Source: Mycteria americana
Lineage: Eukaryota; Chordata; Aves; Ciconiiformes; Ciconiidae
Direction of reading: 5' to 3'
DNA length: 64,000 nucleotides
NCBI RefSeq assembly: GCF_035582795.1
Contig: NC_134366.1
Span: forward strand, 36,109,926 to 36,173,925
Part shown: positions 51,701 to 61,770 of the stretch, in pieces
Position numbering within the stretch: position 1 is the first letter of the stretch
How the letters are laid out: each line of letters begins with the position of its first letter
Made by a program: the position numbers and the translations under genes
The notes under the pieces: model-generated
What the model saw: the letters and a program-made list of their open reading frames with translations, nothing else
Databases searched by the model: none
What the model was told of the DNA's origin: nothing

Positions 51701-54700
51701 TTGGGATTTTTGATGGAGACTGTTGAAGATGATACTACTAATGCTTTGTGTGTCACGAAAACTCTAGAAAATGTAAAGGAGAGGCACGTAAACATTTACA
51801 GACCCTGTAATGTCAGTGAATGCTCAATATAAAGATCCTTAAAAGAAATGAGCTCTAGAATGGGTGAAGTGTTCACATCTTGATGGACTACAAAGAACTC
51901 ATCTCCACTTTTTACAATATCTGTAGGAACTCAAGATCCCTCATTCCAAGCTTTGAGGAATTCAACCAAAAATATGTCAGGGGAACTGGACATCAGCTTT
52001 CCACCTCACTCAAGACATTTGAAAGTTATTTCTTTAGTCATTGTCATGATCCCACTCAAATGGTCTACCAACAATTGGCATTTTCTTCCACACGCAAACT
52101 AACACTTTTACAGAAGAACACCACATTTTTAGTTGTATTCCTTCTCTTATTATCAACAGTACAATCTGAAGTCATAACCTCTGAATAAACATTAGTGGTT
52201 TGTATTACTACTGTAGAATAGTGGAGATTATTAGAAAGAAAAAAGAGCCAAACCAAACACACAAATAAATGAGAGTGGAAATTACTGCAGCCCTTATTAA
52301 AAGACCTTATTTTTCCATCTAGGAATGCCATTTGTATAGCCATTTATTTGACTCACAGCATTCAGCTGCTGCTGCCAGCAGCACTGGGTTTTACCTCGGC
52401 CCATGGTGGGGCTCCGTGCAGACACGCGCCTGATGGCTGACAGAAGAGGGGTGACAAGCTTTGACCATGATGGCTCTGCAGTCTTGAATTCTTCAGCGGC
52501 AGTAGCATTTCCATGCTGGTGTCACCCATCTCTCCTGAAAACAGCCTCCTGTCTGCAAATCTCCCAGGTTATCAGGAGCAAAAGTGGTGTGGACTTGCTT
52601 GCTGGCAGAGCAATCCTAGAAGAAATGTTCTGGAACAGGTCTGTGAGTTGCTATACTGATCCTAGAAAACAGTTTGACACATGGGATGATCCTGGATTGG
52701 CTCCCTGGCTATACACTCACCCTTGACTGTAACCAGGAGTAATTTTCATGTGTGGACAATCCGAGAGAATTTTTTACAACATTCAGAACTGGCCCCTCTG
52801 CTCCCACAGAAATGTACAGTAGTAATGTCTATTGCTCAGACAGGAGAAGAAGTTGGATAAAGAATGAGAATTTCTGAATTCTCACCTTAGGATGGTTTTG
52901 TATGTCAGGATGCAGCCACCTGGTTTATAGTACAAATTACAAGAAAAGAAGAATTAACCTGTACAGTGAAATGAAGAATAGCAATAAAAGGATTCAAGAA
53001 CAGTAAACTGCAGTATTACAAAGATGATACGCAGGAAACAAATTCATGTCTATCTAGAAATTATACCTTAGAGTCTCAGTAATACTACTTACACATTTTA
53101 AAGTACCAACAGGCAAATCTCCCGACCTGTAGCTAACTCATGAGCAAGTGCTGTTTCTTCAGAGCTTACCACATTTTGAACAACGTGGCTACTGATGAAT
53201 CAGTGTAGCTCAGTGTAGTACAGTGCAGATTAATTAACTGCCTTTAAGCCCTCCTCAAACTTTGAAGATTATTATAGATAGATCAGCGCAAAGTATTTCT
53301 TGCAGTCCCAATTAAAAAAGTGGTTTTCCATAAGAAACTGTCTAGAGTAACAGCAGAAGTATTTTAATGTTATTAAGTAAATTAGAGTTCCTCCTTCCCT
53401 TGAATGCTGTGCTTTGTCCTAGATTGTCAAACTGAGTTTCTAAGGCATTAATGAGCAACTTCCACTGGAGCATGCAAGTATACTTTGTACTTCAGAAAAG
53501 TCACACGGACAATCATATAAAAGAGTAAACAAACCCCAAAATGCAAAAGGAGACAATAGTAACTGAAGGCTTAGAAGCTTCTAGATGAGGAACAGCAGTT
53601 GAAAATTGCTTTTATTTCACTCTGAAGATATAACTACACATATGAGCAAGACTGATCTGCATATTACAGTGATCAGCACAAAAGGTTCTCTGGAAAATTG
53701 CTACAGAACAGACATTTTCATGACACAAGAAAAAAGGACAACTCATAAAATAAGGTTACAAAATCAAAAATTACAGAGCTACAAACAAGACTAACTTACA
53801 GAATGCCTGCTGAGAATATATTATTAAGGAAATGTAGTCTTCTACCAAGCTTTGGTGATTTTAGGAATATTCAGTATTTTCACTTGGGTTAGGTCAAGGA
53901 ACAGTTTGGCTGTCTGCAGTGAACAGCCTATGAGCCGCCTAGCAGTGGAAGGAAATCCCTCTCCTAGCCATGTACGGGTGCTAACACGAATGGAAAGGGA
54001 GGGAGGCAGGAGTTCCTGTTCCTGCTGTATCTGCCCCAATGGTTATCAGAAGGCAAATACTGGGCTTGTCTGGAGCATTGAGCTCATCTGGTCTGGCTGT
54101 TTTAGTCCTTTGGCACCTTGCAATCGGATCCTTCAATTTGATACTAGTCAAACATACCGTTAGTGGTATGCTTTATTCTTATGCCTAACGCCACAGACCG
54201 GGTAAGGGAGAGCTAACATTACAGAAGATTATCGCTATGGCTCCCCTCTGCCGCGCTCAGGGAACTGGGTGGAGAGGGATTGCCGCTGTTGAAAATCACT
54301 CTCTCACACTTGCGTTTCAGCACTAGTATCTCTGCACTGGGCAAAATTACTACAGCTGCCTTTCTGCTGCTGGCAGAACAGGACATTAAATAAAAAAACA
54401 GCGGTACGCTGCTTCTTTCCTGAGGCTCTCTATCCAGGCTGTTCTTAGAAAATGAATTAGCAGTATCTGGTTTTTTTAAAAGGGAGAGTCCAAATGAGGA
54501 CACCCAAGTTCAGTCACTGTGTCGTCTCTCTATCACCTCTCTTACGCCCCATGTTCTGTTCTCCCCACTCTGTGCTCTCCTGTCAGCACCTCTTGAAGCA
54601 GAATCAGGTCTTTCTCTAGTCTTCCTTACATGAGAAAACGGCACTGATTTCATTTAAAAAAAAAAAAAAAGTCAGTTTGGTCAAAATCAGTTCAAGACAT

Positions 54701-54830
54701 TCCAAAAGTTCAGTGTCAGCATGCCTTGCACAGTTTGACTCAGTCCACACTCTACATGTGTGAGCCAAATAGGCACGCTTGCCCCGGGTGCAGAGTCCCT
54801 CTGCGAAAGGTTAACGTTCCCACCACCCCT
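48701..54830. other. IL6 upstream intergenic region
   Basis: No gene or transposon recognised. Distal IL6 enhancers could lie here, but single-sequence reading cannot identify them. Confidence 0.55.
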
Positions 54831-54832
54831 CC

Positions 54833-54855
54833 CAGGCAGGCAGGCAGGCAGGCAG
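54833..54855. repeat. (CAGG)n microsatellite
   Basis: Five full CAGG units plus CAG, about 0.8 kb upstream of the IL6 start codon. Confidence 0.9.
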
Positions 54856-55054
54856 AGCTGAGGCGGCAGGTAACAGGGAGCTGCGCGGCGGCCCCTGCAG
54901 CCACCCTCCTGCTGGAGCTGTCGGAGCTGACTTTGGTCCGTTCCCCGTGCGTTTAAAGCGTGCGAACGTGATATATTTCAGCCTACCCACAGGCAGTCGA
55001 CAGGGAGTGAGGCAACTTACGACTTATACATACCCAGCACCTGAACACGCGTAT

Positions 55055-55190
55055 TTAGTTTCATGTATATAAACAATAAAAATAGGTAAAATACGGAGAT
55101 AAATATACATAATACAAAATTTACAAAAGATTAAAACACATTACAATATTAAAAAATATATACAGTACGTATGCGCATAGGTAGGTATGT
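55055..55190. repeat. AT-rich block upstream of IL6
   Basis: Over 100 bases of A/T-rich sequence include TATATAAA at 55066-55073. It directly abuts the CpG-rich promoter. It may be only low-complexity sequence or a nucleosome-depleted flank. Confidence 0.6.
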
Positions 55191-55258
55191 GTGTATGATT
55201 TCCAAGACCTTCTGTGAGGCTGGCGGCAGCGGGACCGGGCGGCTCCAGCTCTGGCCCG

Positions 55259-55294
55259 GCTCCCGCTCCCGCTCCCGCTCCCGCTCCCGCTCCC
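55259..55294. repeat. Hexanucleotide repeat (GCTCCC)6
   Basis: Six exact copies of GCTCCC in tandem. The minus strand reads as six GGGAGC units, which fits the canonical G-quadruplex pattern of G3 runs with 3-base loops. It lies about 300 bases upstream of the predicted IL6 transcription start. Confidence 0.9.
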
Positions 55295-55391
55295 GCCCCG
55301 CGGGGCCAGGTGAGTCGGCGGCGGTGGTTGCGGCGGCGGCGGCGGCGGGAGGGGGTAGCCCGGCCCTCAAGGAGTTACGGTGCAGGAGCAC

Positions 55392-55403
55392 GATGACTTC
55401 ATG
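55392..55403 (+). promoter_or_regulatory. IL6: CRE/AP-1-like site
   Basis: GATGACTTCATG resembles half of a TGACGTCA or TGACTCA element and lies about 50 bases upstream of the C/EBP-like site. The order CRE/AP-1, C/EBP, NF-kB, TATA follows the mammalian promoter. The match alone is weak. Confidence 0.4.
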
Positions 55404-55442
55404 CTCCCGCCGGCCGCTCTCGGCTGGCCCCCCCCGGCCCCG

Positions 55443-55452
55443 TTTCACAATC
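55443..55452 (+). promoter_or_regulatory. IL6: C/EBP (NF-IL6)-like site
   Basis: TTTCACAATC resembles the mammalian IL6 C/EBP-beta core GCACAATC with one change. It lies upstream of the NF-kB-like site, as in mammals. Confidence 0.5.
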
Positions 55453-55529
55453 CCGCCGCGCTCGGACGGGGCGAGCGCTGTGTCAAGCCCGGCGCGCTCC
55501 GCTGCGCACACACCCCCGTGTTCTCATGC

Positions 55530-55540
55530 CGGATTTTCCC
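55530..55540 (+). promoter_or_regulatory. IL6: NF-kB-like site of IL6 promoter
   Basis: CGGATTTTCCC differs at one base from the mammalian IL6 site GGGATTTTCCC. It lies about 30-40 bases upstream of the TATA-like box, the same relative place as in mammals. NF-kB is the main inflammatory inducer of this gene. Confidence 0.7.
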
Positions 55541-55568
55541 GGGCCATGAATAATCTCGAAGCCCCCTC

Positions 55569-55576
55569 AATAAATA
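55569..55576 (+). promoter_or_regulatory. IL6: TATA-like box of IL6
   Basis: AATAAATA sits about 90 bases before the start codon, the only AT-rich octamer inside an otherwise CpG-rich promoter. Mammalian IL6 also has a TATA element close to the start. Confidence 0.6.
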
Positions 55577-55599
55577 CACGTTCAGGGATGCCCGGAGCT

Positions 55600-55660
55600 C
55601 ATTCAGCCCGCCAGCCTCACCGACGAGAAGGGGCCGGGGCCGCAGCCGAGGAGCCGCACC
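55600..55660 (+). other. IL6: IL6 5'UTR (estimated transcription start)
   Basis: The TATA-like box at 55569-55576 predicts a start near 55600 and a 5'UTR of about 60 bases. This puts the upstream ATG at 55588 outside the main transcript. The start is predicted only. Confidence 0.5.
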
Positions 55661-55912
55661 ATGAAGTTTCCCCAGGGCTGCGACCGTGACCGCGCCGGCC
55701 GCCGCCGCCGCCCGCCCGCCCTCCGCGCCGCCGCCGCCGCCGCCCTGCTGCTCCTCCTGCTGCTGCCGCGGGCCGCCGCCGCCCCGCTGCCCGCCGCCGA
55801 CTCCTCGGGGGAGGCCGAGCTGGAGGAGGCGGCGGCGCGGCGGGCAGCGCTGCCCGACTGCGTGCGGCTGGCCCGGCTGCTGCACGCCCGGGCGGCCCAG
55901 CTGCAGGAGGAG
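55661..55912 (+). CDS. IL6: IL6 coding exon 1 (signal peptide and helix A region)
   Basis: This exon encodes residues 1-84. It is extremely GC-rich, with GCC and CTG runs making the Ala/Leu signal core, then an acidic linker and the start of helix A (LPDCVRLARLL). It ends ...GAG with a GTGGGT donor at 55913. Mammalian IL6 splits this part over two exons, the first only a few codons long. Confidence 0.93.
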
Positions 55913-58900
55913 GTGGGTACGGGGCGGGCCGGGGGCTCGCACACACTGGCACACGCACACGCTCACACACCGGGCCGGGGGGTGGCTGCCTCCGGCCAAG
56001 GTGCGACGAAACCCCTCCGTGTCTCTCCCCAGATGTGCGAGAAGTTTACCGTCTGCGAGAACAGCATAGAAATGCTCGTCCAGAACAACCTCAACCTCCC
56101 CAAGGTGACGGAGGAAGACGGGTGCCTGCTCGCCGGCTTCGATGAGGCAAGGAACCGCTCTCCTTTCTGGTCTAATCCTACATACCTGGGGCAATTTTTT
56201 CCTGCTCCAAATAACTGCGGAAGTTGACCTAAAGATTTGTGCCGGCTCCAGCTGGCGTTGGTGTGGCACGGACCTCCGCGCTCTGTATAAGCATCACCTG
56301 CTTAACTGCGCTCCACGCACAATATTGCCATCGAGGCGTTTCTGAGCTGTAAGTGACTTTCTCACCTTTCTCTCATTTCAGGATAAATGCTTGAAGAAAC
56401 TCTCCAGCGGGCTTTATACATTTCAGACATACCTTGGATACATACAAGAAACTTTCACTAGCGAAAAGCAAAACATCGAATCTCTGTACTACAGTACAGA
56501 GCACCTGGCACGTACCATAAGACAGATGGTGAGTTGGTTTTAAATGCACTCCGATAATTGTTATGGCTTAGCACTGATGGGTAGTCAGAGAAATAGGATG
56601 CCATGTGAAGTTGAACATTTCCCGCTTTCATTTCTCCTAGCAGAAACAGGTGATGGTTCCTTATGCTCAGATAATTACCCTTATGACTAGCTTACAGGTT
56701 TCACAAGGTTTTCTTTTCTTTTCTTAAAGGAACAACTCTTCTTCCTACTTTCTATTGTTATTTCTAATTTCCAAACCAACAATTAAATGCGTCATATTGT
56801 GTTAAGAACAAAACTACTAATGCTGCCTGGCTGATAGAAGTAAGATTTCTCAGGGAGCTTGTTCCTAATTGTGGAATGGCAGTTCAGTCCAAGCCTTCTC
56901 CTGTTGCAACGCCCCGAGAAATAGAAATAAGTAACTTTTTTTAAAAACCCACATAAATAAAAGCAAACACATTTTTACAATATTATTAATCTTTAAAACT
57001 CTCCAAAACAAACTTTTAAGCCAAGCTGTATGGTATATTGAGATACCAGTAGCTTAAAAATCAAGACAGTTAAATTAGAATGTAAGTTAATAACTTGACT
57101 GAATAAAAGGTGCTGCCTATTGAAAAGCACACATTTTGCTTGTAATAGTCATGGAAAAAAAAAATCTTCCTTCTTTACAAACACCCAATTCCCTTTTGAT
57201 TCGGTAAACTAAATGCTATTCATTTCTGACAGTCGTTTTCTATGTTTTGGAGAGCTTTGAAAGATCACACTTCAAAAATTCACTTCATTCCTGCAGTTCT
57301 TACTCACATTAATAACCCTTAACATGAATACTTCCGTTGTCATCAGGGAAACTATTTGCCTGAGTAAGAACCACCCAGGTGAGTAAGGACTGCAGAATTA
57401 AGAGCTGCAGAAATCTCAGGGCATTATTTCCTTCAAGGTGTTTTTTGGCATCTGAAAAGCCCATTGTGTGTTTGCCATACTTTTCCTAACATGCTTATTT
57501 ATGTCCATCATTCTTTAAGTGAAAGGGAGCTGAACTGCTTTTTTCACACTGTACTAGCTAAGAAGAATAGGCCCGTCATAAGACAGCAACTGACTACTGG
57601 CTTCCAACTTGATACATTACTTTGTAGAAAGTTCTCTTCATAACTGGGGGAGACTAGCCTTTTTGGAAAATTAGAAAGATCGAGGTAATTGGAACAGGCA
57701 GAAATAAACACAGTGATCAAAAGCAAAACCTGTACTTGTAGAAACTACAGAGTTTTTGAGAAAGAGAGCGGTCTTGATCTCCAGGTTGGAAATTTTTCTT
57801 TACGAGAGAAGTCTATCTGCTATTTCAGGCAAGGAGAGCAAGGACAGAATCTGTCACTTGTGCTCAGGTAGATCCATCAGCATGATACCTGTCTGGATAT
57901 CCAGATACAGACCTTCACAGTGTGCACCAAGAAGGTGCATATACCAGTAACTGGCTGTGTGATCAGAATCCACTTCCAAGTAGTCTGGACAGAAAGAATA
58001 TTCATATCTTACTGAATTTCACAAAAAAAGATATTCCAGAAGGAGGTGCATGTGCTTTTGTCACTTGTTAAAGGGTAGGATTGAAGCAGATACTTTACTG
58101 GTAGACTTCTAGACTCCAAATCATCTAAAGCAGCTCCATGATTTGGGTGAGCAACTCCCATTTTCAGAAGTCACCTACTCACTTCACGGGACAAGTTCTT
58201 AAAAGGCATTTGGGTACTGGGTGCCCAGTGCTGTCAGCCAGCATTCAGTACATAGCTCCTTTTACTCATCTTGCTGTTAGGATCTCACGCATCAGTGAAA
58301 GTTGGTGACAGTCTCCCACATGCCTAAATGCCTGGAAAGTAAGAATTACTCAGCTAACAAGTTTGACATCTTTGGAAACTGTTGGTCTACTACAAAATGT
58401 AAGAGTACTCTAATGTCATCTAATTAACTTATGACTCAGGATGTAGCAGCCAGTACAGGTTAGGACAAATCACGTTCAGCATCTTCCCAGCTAGCCACAC
58501 GGTCGGCAGATAGCAGGAGAGGTGTATTGATCTGCTCAGTGCAGCGCGTTGGACCGTGACACCAGATGTTGCATTCAAACCAGAAAAAATGGTATAGATC
58601 AGACGAGATCCTTTGATTCTTCTGCAATAATTGTAGCAGGTATCAAGGTACCTCAAACCCCACTGCAGAAGCGGGGCTGTAGGGAAGCACAGGTCCCAGG
58701 GAGGTCTGTCGGCAGCAGTACAGAAACTGTGGATACACAGCTGGTCAGGAACGTATTCTACATATAAGCTGATGCTCTCCAACAGGCTCAATTACAATGC
58801 TTTAACCGGGGCATCTCAATATTGTCTTTTTCACAGGTGATAAACCCCGATGAAGTGATCATCCCAGACTCAGCTACCCAGGAATCCCTCCGTGCAAAGC

Positions 58901-59028
58901 TGAAGTCCGATAAGACCTGGATAGAGAAAATCACCACCCACCTCATCCTCCGAGACTTTACTTCATTTATGGAGAAAACCGTGAGGGCTGTTCGCTATTT
59001 GAAAAATACCAGGAGTTTCAGTGTCTGA
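55661..59028 (+). CDS. IL6: Interleukin-6 precursor, four coding exons
   Basis: Secreted four-helix-bundle cytokine that signals through the IL-6 receptor and gp130 to JAK/STAT3, driving acute-phase and fever responses. The spliced reading frame joins 55661-55912, 56033-56146, 56382-56528 and 58837-59028, all phase 0, giving 234 residues; chicken IL-6 is about 241. An arginine-rich start and an Ala/Leu core (residues about 23-35) form a signal peptide, with probable cleavage near residues 40-42. Cys86-Cys92 and Cys115-Cys125 have the 6- and 10-residue spacing of the two conserved disulfides. The family signature C-x9-C-x6-GL-x2-[FY]-x3-L is met exactly (C115, C125, G132, L133, F136, L140). 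The start has A at -3 and is followed directly by the signal peptide. Unlike mammals, the short first coding exon and the second are one exon. Cys67 and Cys7 are extra cysteines, the latter in the signal region. Identification is near certain; the exact cleavage site is inferred. Confidence 0.97.
55913..56032 (+). other. IL6: IL6 intron 1 (120 bp, GT-AG, in-frame and stop-free)
   Basis: The donor is GTGGGT and the acceptor is CTCTCCCCAG. The intron is 120 bp, a multiple of three, and has no stop in the exon frame. Retention would insert 40 residues between residue 84 and the Met-Cys that opens exon 2. It contains a CA-rich stretch that reads as alternating His/Ala/Thr. Splicing is inferred from the family alignment at both edges. 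Confidence 0.9.
56033..56146 (+). CDS. IL6: IL6 coding exon 2
   Basis: The exon is 114 bp and encodes residues 85-122, from Met-Cys to Phe-Asp-Glu. It carries the first conserved disulfide pair (Cys86, Cys92), the strongly conserved NNLNLPK segment and Cys115 of the second pair. The length equals the corresponding mammalian exon. Its 3' edge is followed by GCAAGG, a GC donor. Confidence 0.95.
56147..56381 (+). other. IL6: IL6 intron 2 with GC-AG boundaries
   Basis: Codon-level homology requires the exon to end GATGAG and the next to begin GATAAATGC. The bases after GATGAG are GCAAGG, so the donor is GC rather than GT; the acceptor is CTCATTTCAG. There is no GT at the alignment-required position. 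Read-through meets an in-frame TGA at 56225-56227. GC-AG introns are a known minor class whose donors usually match AG|GCAAG well, as here. Confidence 0.88.
56382..56528 (+). CDS. IL6: IL6 coding exon 3
   Basis: The exon is 147 bp and encodes residues 123-171, the same length as mammalian IL6 exon 4. It holds Cys125 and the end of the family signature (G132, L133, F136, L140). It ends ...CGGCAG-type codons then ATG, read here as Arg-Gln-Met, before a GTGAGT donor at 56529. Confidence 0.96.
56529..58836 (+). other. IL6: IL6 intron 3 (2.3 kb, GT-AG)
   Basis: The largest intron, with donor GTGAGT and acceptor TTTTTCACAG. The ORFs inside it match no family I recognise. I see no CR1, LTR or structured RNA in it, only scattered A/T-rich runs. 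Confidence 0.9.
58837..59028 (+). CDS. IL6: IL6 coding exon 4 (C-terminal helix) and stop
   Basis: The exon encodes residues 172-234, starting Val-Ile-Asn-Pro, and ends with TGA at 59026-59028. It includes the C and D helix region, with WIEKITTHLILRDF followed by a basic C-terminus containing VRAVRYLK. Helix D forms part of the receptor-contact surface in the mammalian protein; here this is inferred from alignment. Confidence 0.96.
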   Translation: MINPDEVIIPDSATQESLRAKLKSDKTWIEKITTHLILRDFTSFMEKTVRAVRYLKNTRSFSV

Positions 59029-59445
59029 ATGTTTTAATTCAGGCACAATCCTTTGTTACAAATCTGTCATGTGGCAGATGACAGTGTTGTTCTGTTTTAA
59101 GAACCAGAAATAGTAACAATGGTTTGCATTTATATATATTCTCATTTCCTTCTAGGAACCTATTTATTGTATTTAAAATATTTATTCGTTTCTAATGTTT
59201 CCTATTTATATTTTCAATATTTAGAAATAATTTAACAAAGGCGCTATTTTATTTTATTTCATTTCTAATGGTAATACTCAGAATATCAACTTATTTAATA
59301 TCAACTTATTTAATATGTATTCAACAAAAAAAATATTTTCAGAAGCCAGAAAAATTGTTGTATAACTTATGCTTTAAAAATATTTGAGAAATGGTATTTA
59401 TGACTTTTATATTTTTAGAGCAAATAAAAGCTGATTTTAAAAAAA
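59029..59445 (+). promoter_or_regulatory. IL6: IL6 3'UTR with AU-rich elements and polyA signal
   Basis: About ten ATTTA pentamers lie between the stop codon and an AATAAA at 59423-59428. Two complete TTATTTAAT nonamers are at 59291-59299 and 59306-59314. In cytokine mRNAs such elements recruit destabilising proteins (TTP, AUF1) and let expression be transient. The cleavage point is estimated at 15-25 bases after AATAAA. Confidence 0.85.
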
Positions 59446-60814
59446 CCTGTTTAACCTGTTTGAACTTTAAATAAGACTAAGGAACTCTAATGTATCCAAT
59501 TTTTAATATCGGCAATTATCAAAATAACCACTTTCAAGAATTTAAATTTTATCTGTATAATTAGGTCAGTTATCTACATAGCACATATATACACATATAC
59601 ACAGACAGCTTGATCAACGTGTAATTCTTAAAATGGGATATAAAAGAACTAGACGCACTGAACATGGCACTTCAGAACGAACATTGCTCCTGAGAAACAA
59701 ATGAACAATGAGTCCCCTACATTTAATAAACAACGCTCTATAAAATTGTAATTGTTTTTAAGCAGATGCTTACAAGTCAAGCAATCTCTTTTAAACAAAT
59801 AAAATGGTAAGATACCAAATTAACAGGTTTGACGTGAATACTGTCATCTCATTAGATTTACTGCGGTCAGCCATGGGAATTTTCCAAGTTTGATTAAACA
59901 TCTCTCTCCCCGCCCCCAAGAAGCAGAAAAAAAAAAAAATCTTAGGTTCCTTCCTTAGGTGATCTACATCAACATATTGTTGCTGAGATGCCAATGACTG
60001 TTGACGATCTAACGCATTTGTCTTTTGTCATTTATATTCCACCGGCATGGACAAGCCACATAACATGAATGCAAATTCTTGAATACTGTAGAGGAAAAAA
60101 AAAAAGAACATGTCCTCAGCCCGAGTACCAAACGGCTGAAACGTTCCTTAGCTGTATCATCTGCTTTGCTGTGGCTGTGCAGGTACCTCGTATACCCAAA
60201 ACCAGAGGAATTCACAGTACACACAAGGGATGCAAGTGGCAGGAGCCCCTCGAGCTTTGTCCCTACAAGTGGTGGAACATTGATTACCCTCTCTCTCTTT
60301 TGCTTGGCATGGTGGTGGTGATGAAAGGCAAGCCCTGGAATGTGGTTAAGGATGTCAGTAAATTCTCCTCTTCCTCTGAGCCATCTGATCATCCACACAC
60401 ACATTCCACCACTGGGGATGCCAAAACAGTGACCAGTCCACCCAGAGCCTGTATCTCAGAGGCTCAAAACAAACCAAACCACAGCTTTGCCCAATATGGT
60501 AAAACTAACATCTCAAGTTGTGCAACATCTCAAGAAGGAATGAGGACACCTCAAGGTGGTCACTTTCAAGATGCCTGTGGTGAATGAGGTTTTCTTGCAA
60601 CACGTAAGATCCTGCTTTAGCTGTCCTGACATATGCTCTAGGAGACATAGGAAAGCCTGGTTTGACTTTTTCCACAGCTTACCTTCACAGAGATTTTCTT
60701 AGTGACCATTTGGTTAGAGACCATTTTGGCCCTTATTATGTCCATAATAGTTATAGTTATGAGACCCAAATGTGGATCCTACATTGGACCTTTTAAGGAC
60801 TTTATTATTAGTAT

Positions 60815-60860
60815 GTGAGAACAGAGGGGGAGGGGGGAAGAAGGAAAGAAAGAAAGACCA
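60815..60860. repeat. Purine tract (GGGA / GAAA)
   Basis: An almost pure purine run on the plus strand changes from G-rich to A-rich. Confidence 0.8.
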
Positions 60861-61719
60861 AAAAGGCCTGGTCTCACCTCTCCCAGTAGTGGGTGGTTGC
60901 CTGAGATCACCATTAGTTACTATGTACACTGCAGCTAAACAAACTCACGCTGATTTCCTCCTCAAATTCCAGGAGGCATCTAAGATACAGGGTACTGAAA
61001 TCTCACACAACTGATAGACAAGCGTCCACACTTCCCACTGGCACCCTTCAGCTGGTGGCCACCCCAGGTTGTGCACCATTCTAGTAAAGATGTAAATGCT
61101 ACTACATTTTAGGATGCAGTAGATGAAGCAAAGATCACCGCTCGCTGGGAGGGGAGGCCGACTTCAAGTCCTTCCTGGGGTGACAGGTATCACCGATGCT
61201 GTCGCTGAGCTGCCATTATTTTACCTGTGGCTCCTCCACAGCCACCCGCAATTCCCAAGGTACTTCAAGGCAGCAGCTGCCTTGCTGGCCATCGTTTTGC
61301 TGTCACTGCGCCAACTTTTGGGACTGTCCCCTGATAAGTATCACTTGCTGAAATCCACACGCACCAGTGCCTGTGGCACATGAAGACTTGCAGTGTGGAA
61401 TTTATACAGAAGTCAGAGAACTAAACACTGTTGAGCATGTTATGGAGCCTCTCAAATTAACCAACTTACCATCCTTTTTCTAGTTTGCTGTGTAGAAAGT
61501 ATTTTACAACAATCAATAAACACACATGGACATTTCTTTTATTTGGCAGACCAGCACGAACACATAAAAAACCAGAACAATAATAAAAATGAGCGTTCCT
61601 AACTCTTATAAATCAATCCTCAAAAATAACTGTGCTACTTTTAGCAACAATGAAATACCTCAACACTTCTATTGAGGAGAGCTCCTCCTAACTGACAGCT
61701 AACTCAGTGAGCAAGGCAA

Positions 61720-61770
61720 AAACAAAAAAACAAAAAAAAAACCAAAACAACAACAAAAAAATGACCTGCT
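61720..61770. repeat. A-rich tract with C interruptions
   Basis: (CAAAA)n-like low-complexity sequence. It could be the remnant of a polyA tail, but no element is visible next to it. Confidence 0.7.

Larger units (their letters stand above)
55206..56030. promoter_or_regulatory. IL6: CpG-rich block over IL6 promoter and exon 1
   Basis: GC content rises abruptly after an AT-rich stretch ending near 55190 and stays very high with many CpGs through exon 1 and into intron 1. This fits a CpG-island-like promoter; methylation state cannot be told from sequence. Confidence 0.75.

Noticed and set aside
55171-55689. 172-codon plus ORF overlapping the IL6 start in another frame
   Set aside because: The Arg-Ser run is the hexamer repeat translated. 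Most of it lies upstream of the predicted transcription start.
55445-56269. 274-codon minus ORF across the IL6 promoter and exon 1
   Set aside because: It is the antisense shadow of CpG-rich DNA, with low-complexity Arg/Gly/Pro content, while the plus strand carries the real IL6 exon.
60069-60587. 172-codon plus ORF downstream of IL6
   Set aside because: Composition is irregular and no motif is recognised. The start lies in an A-rich tract, and the opposite strand is also open for 131 codons.
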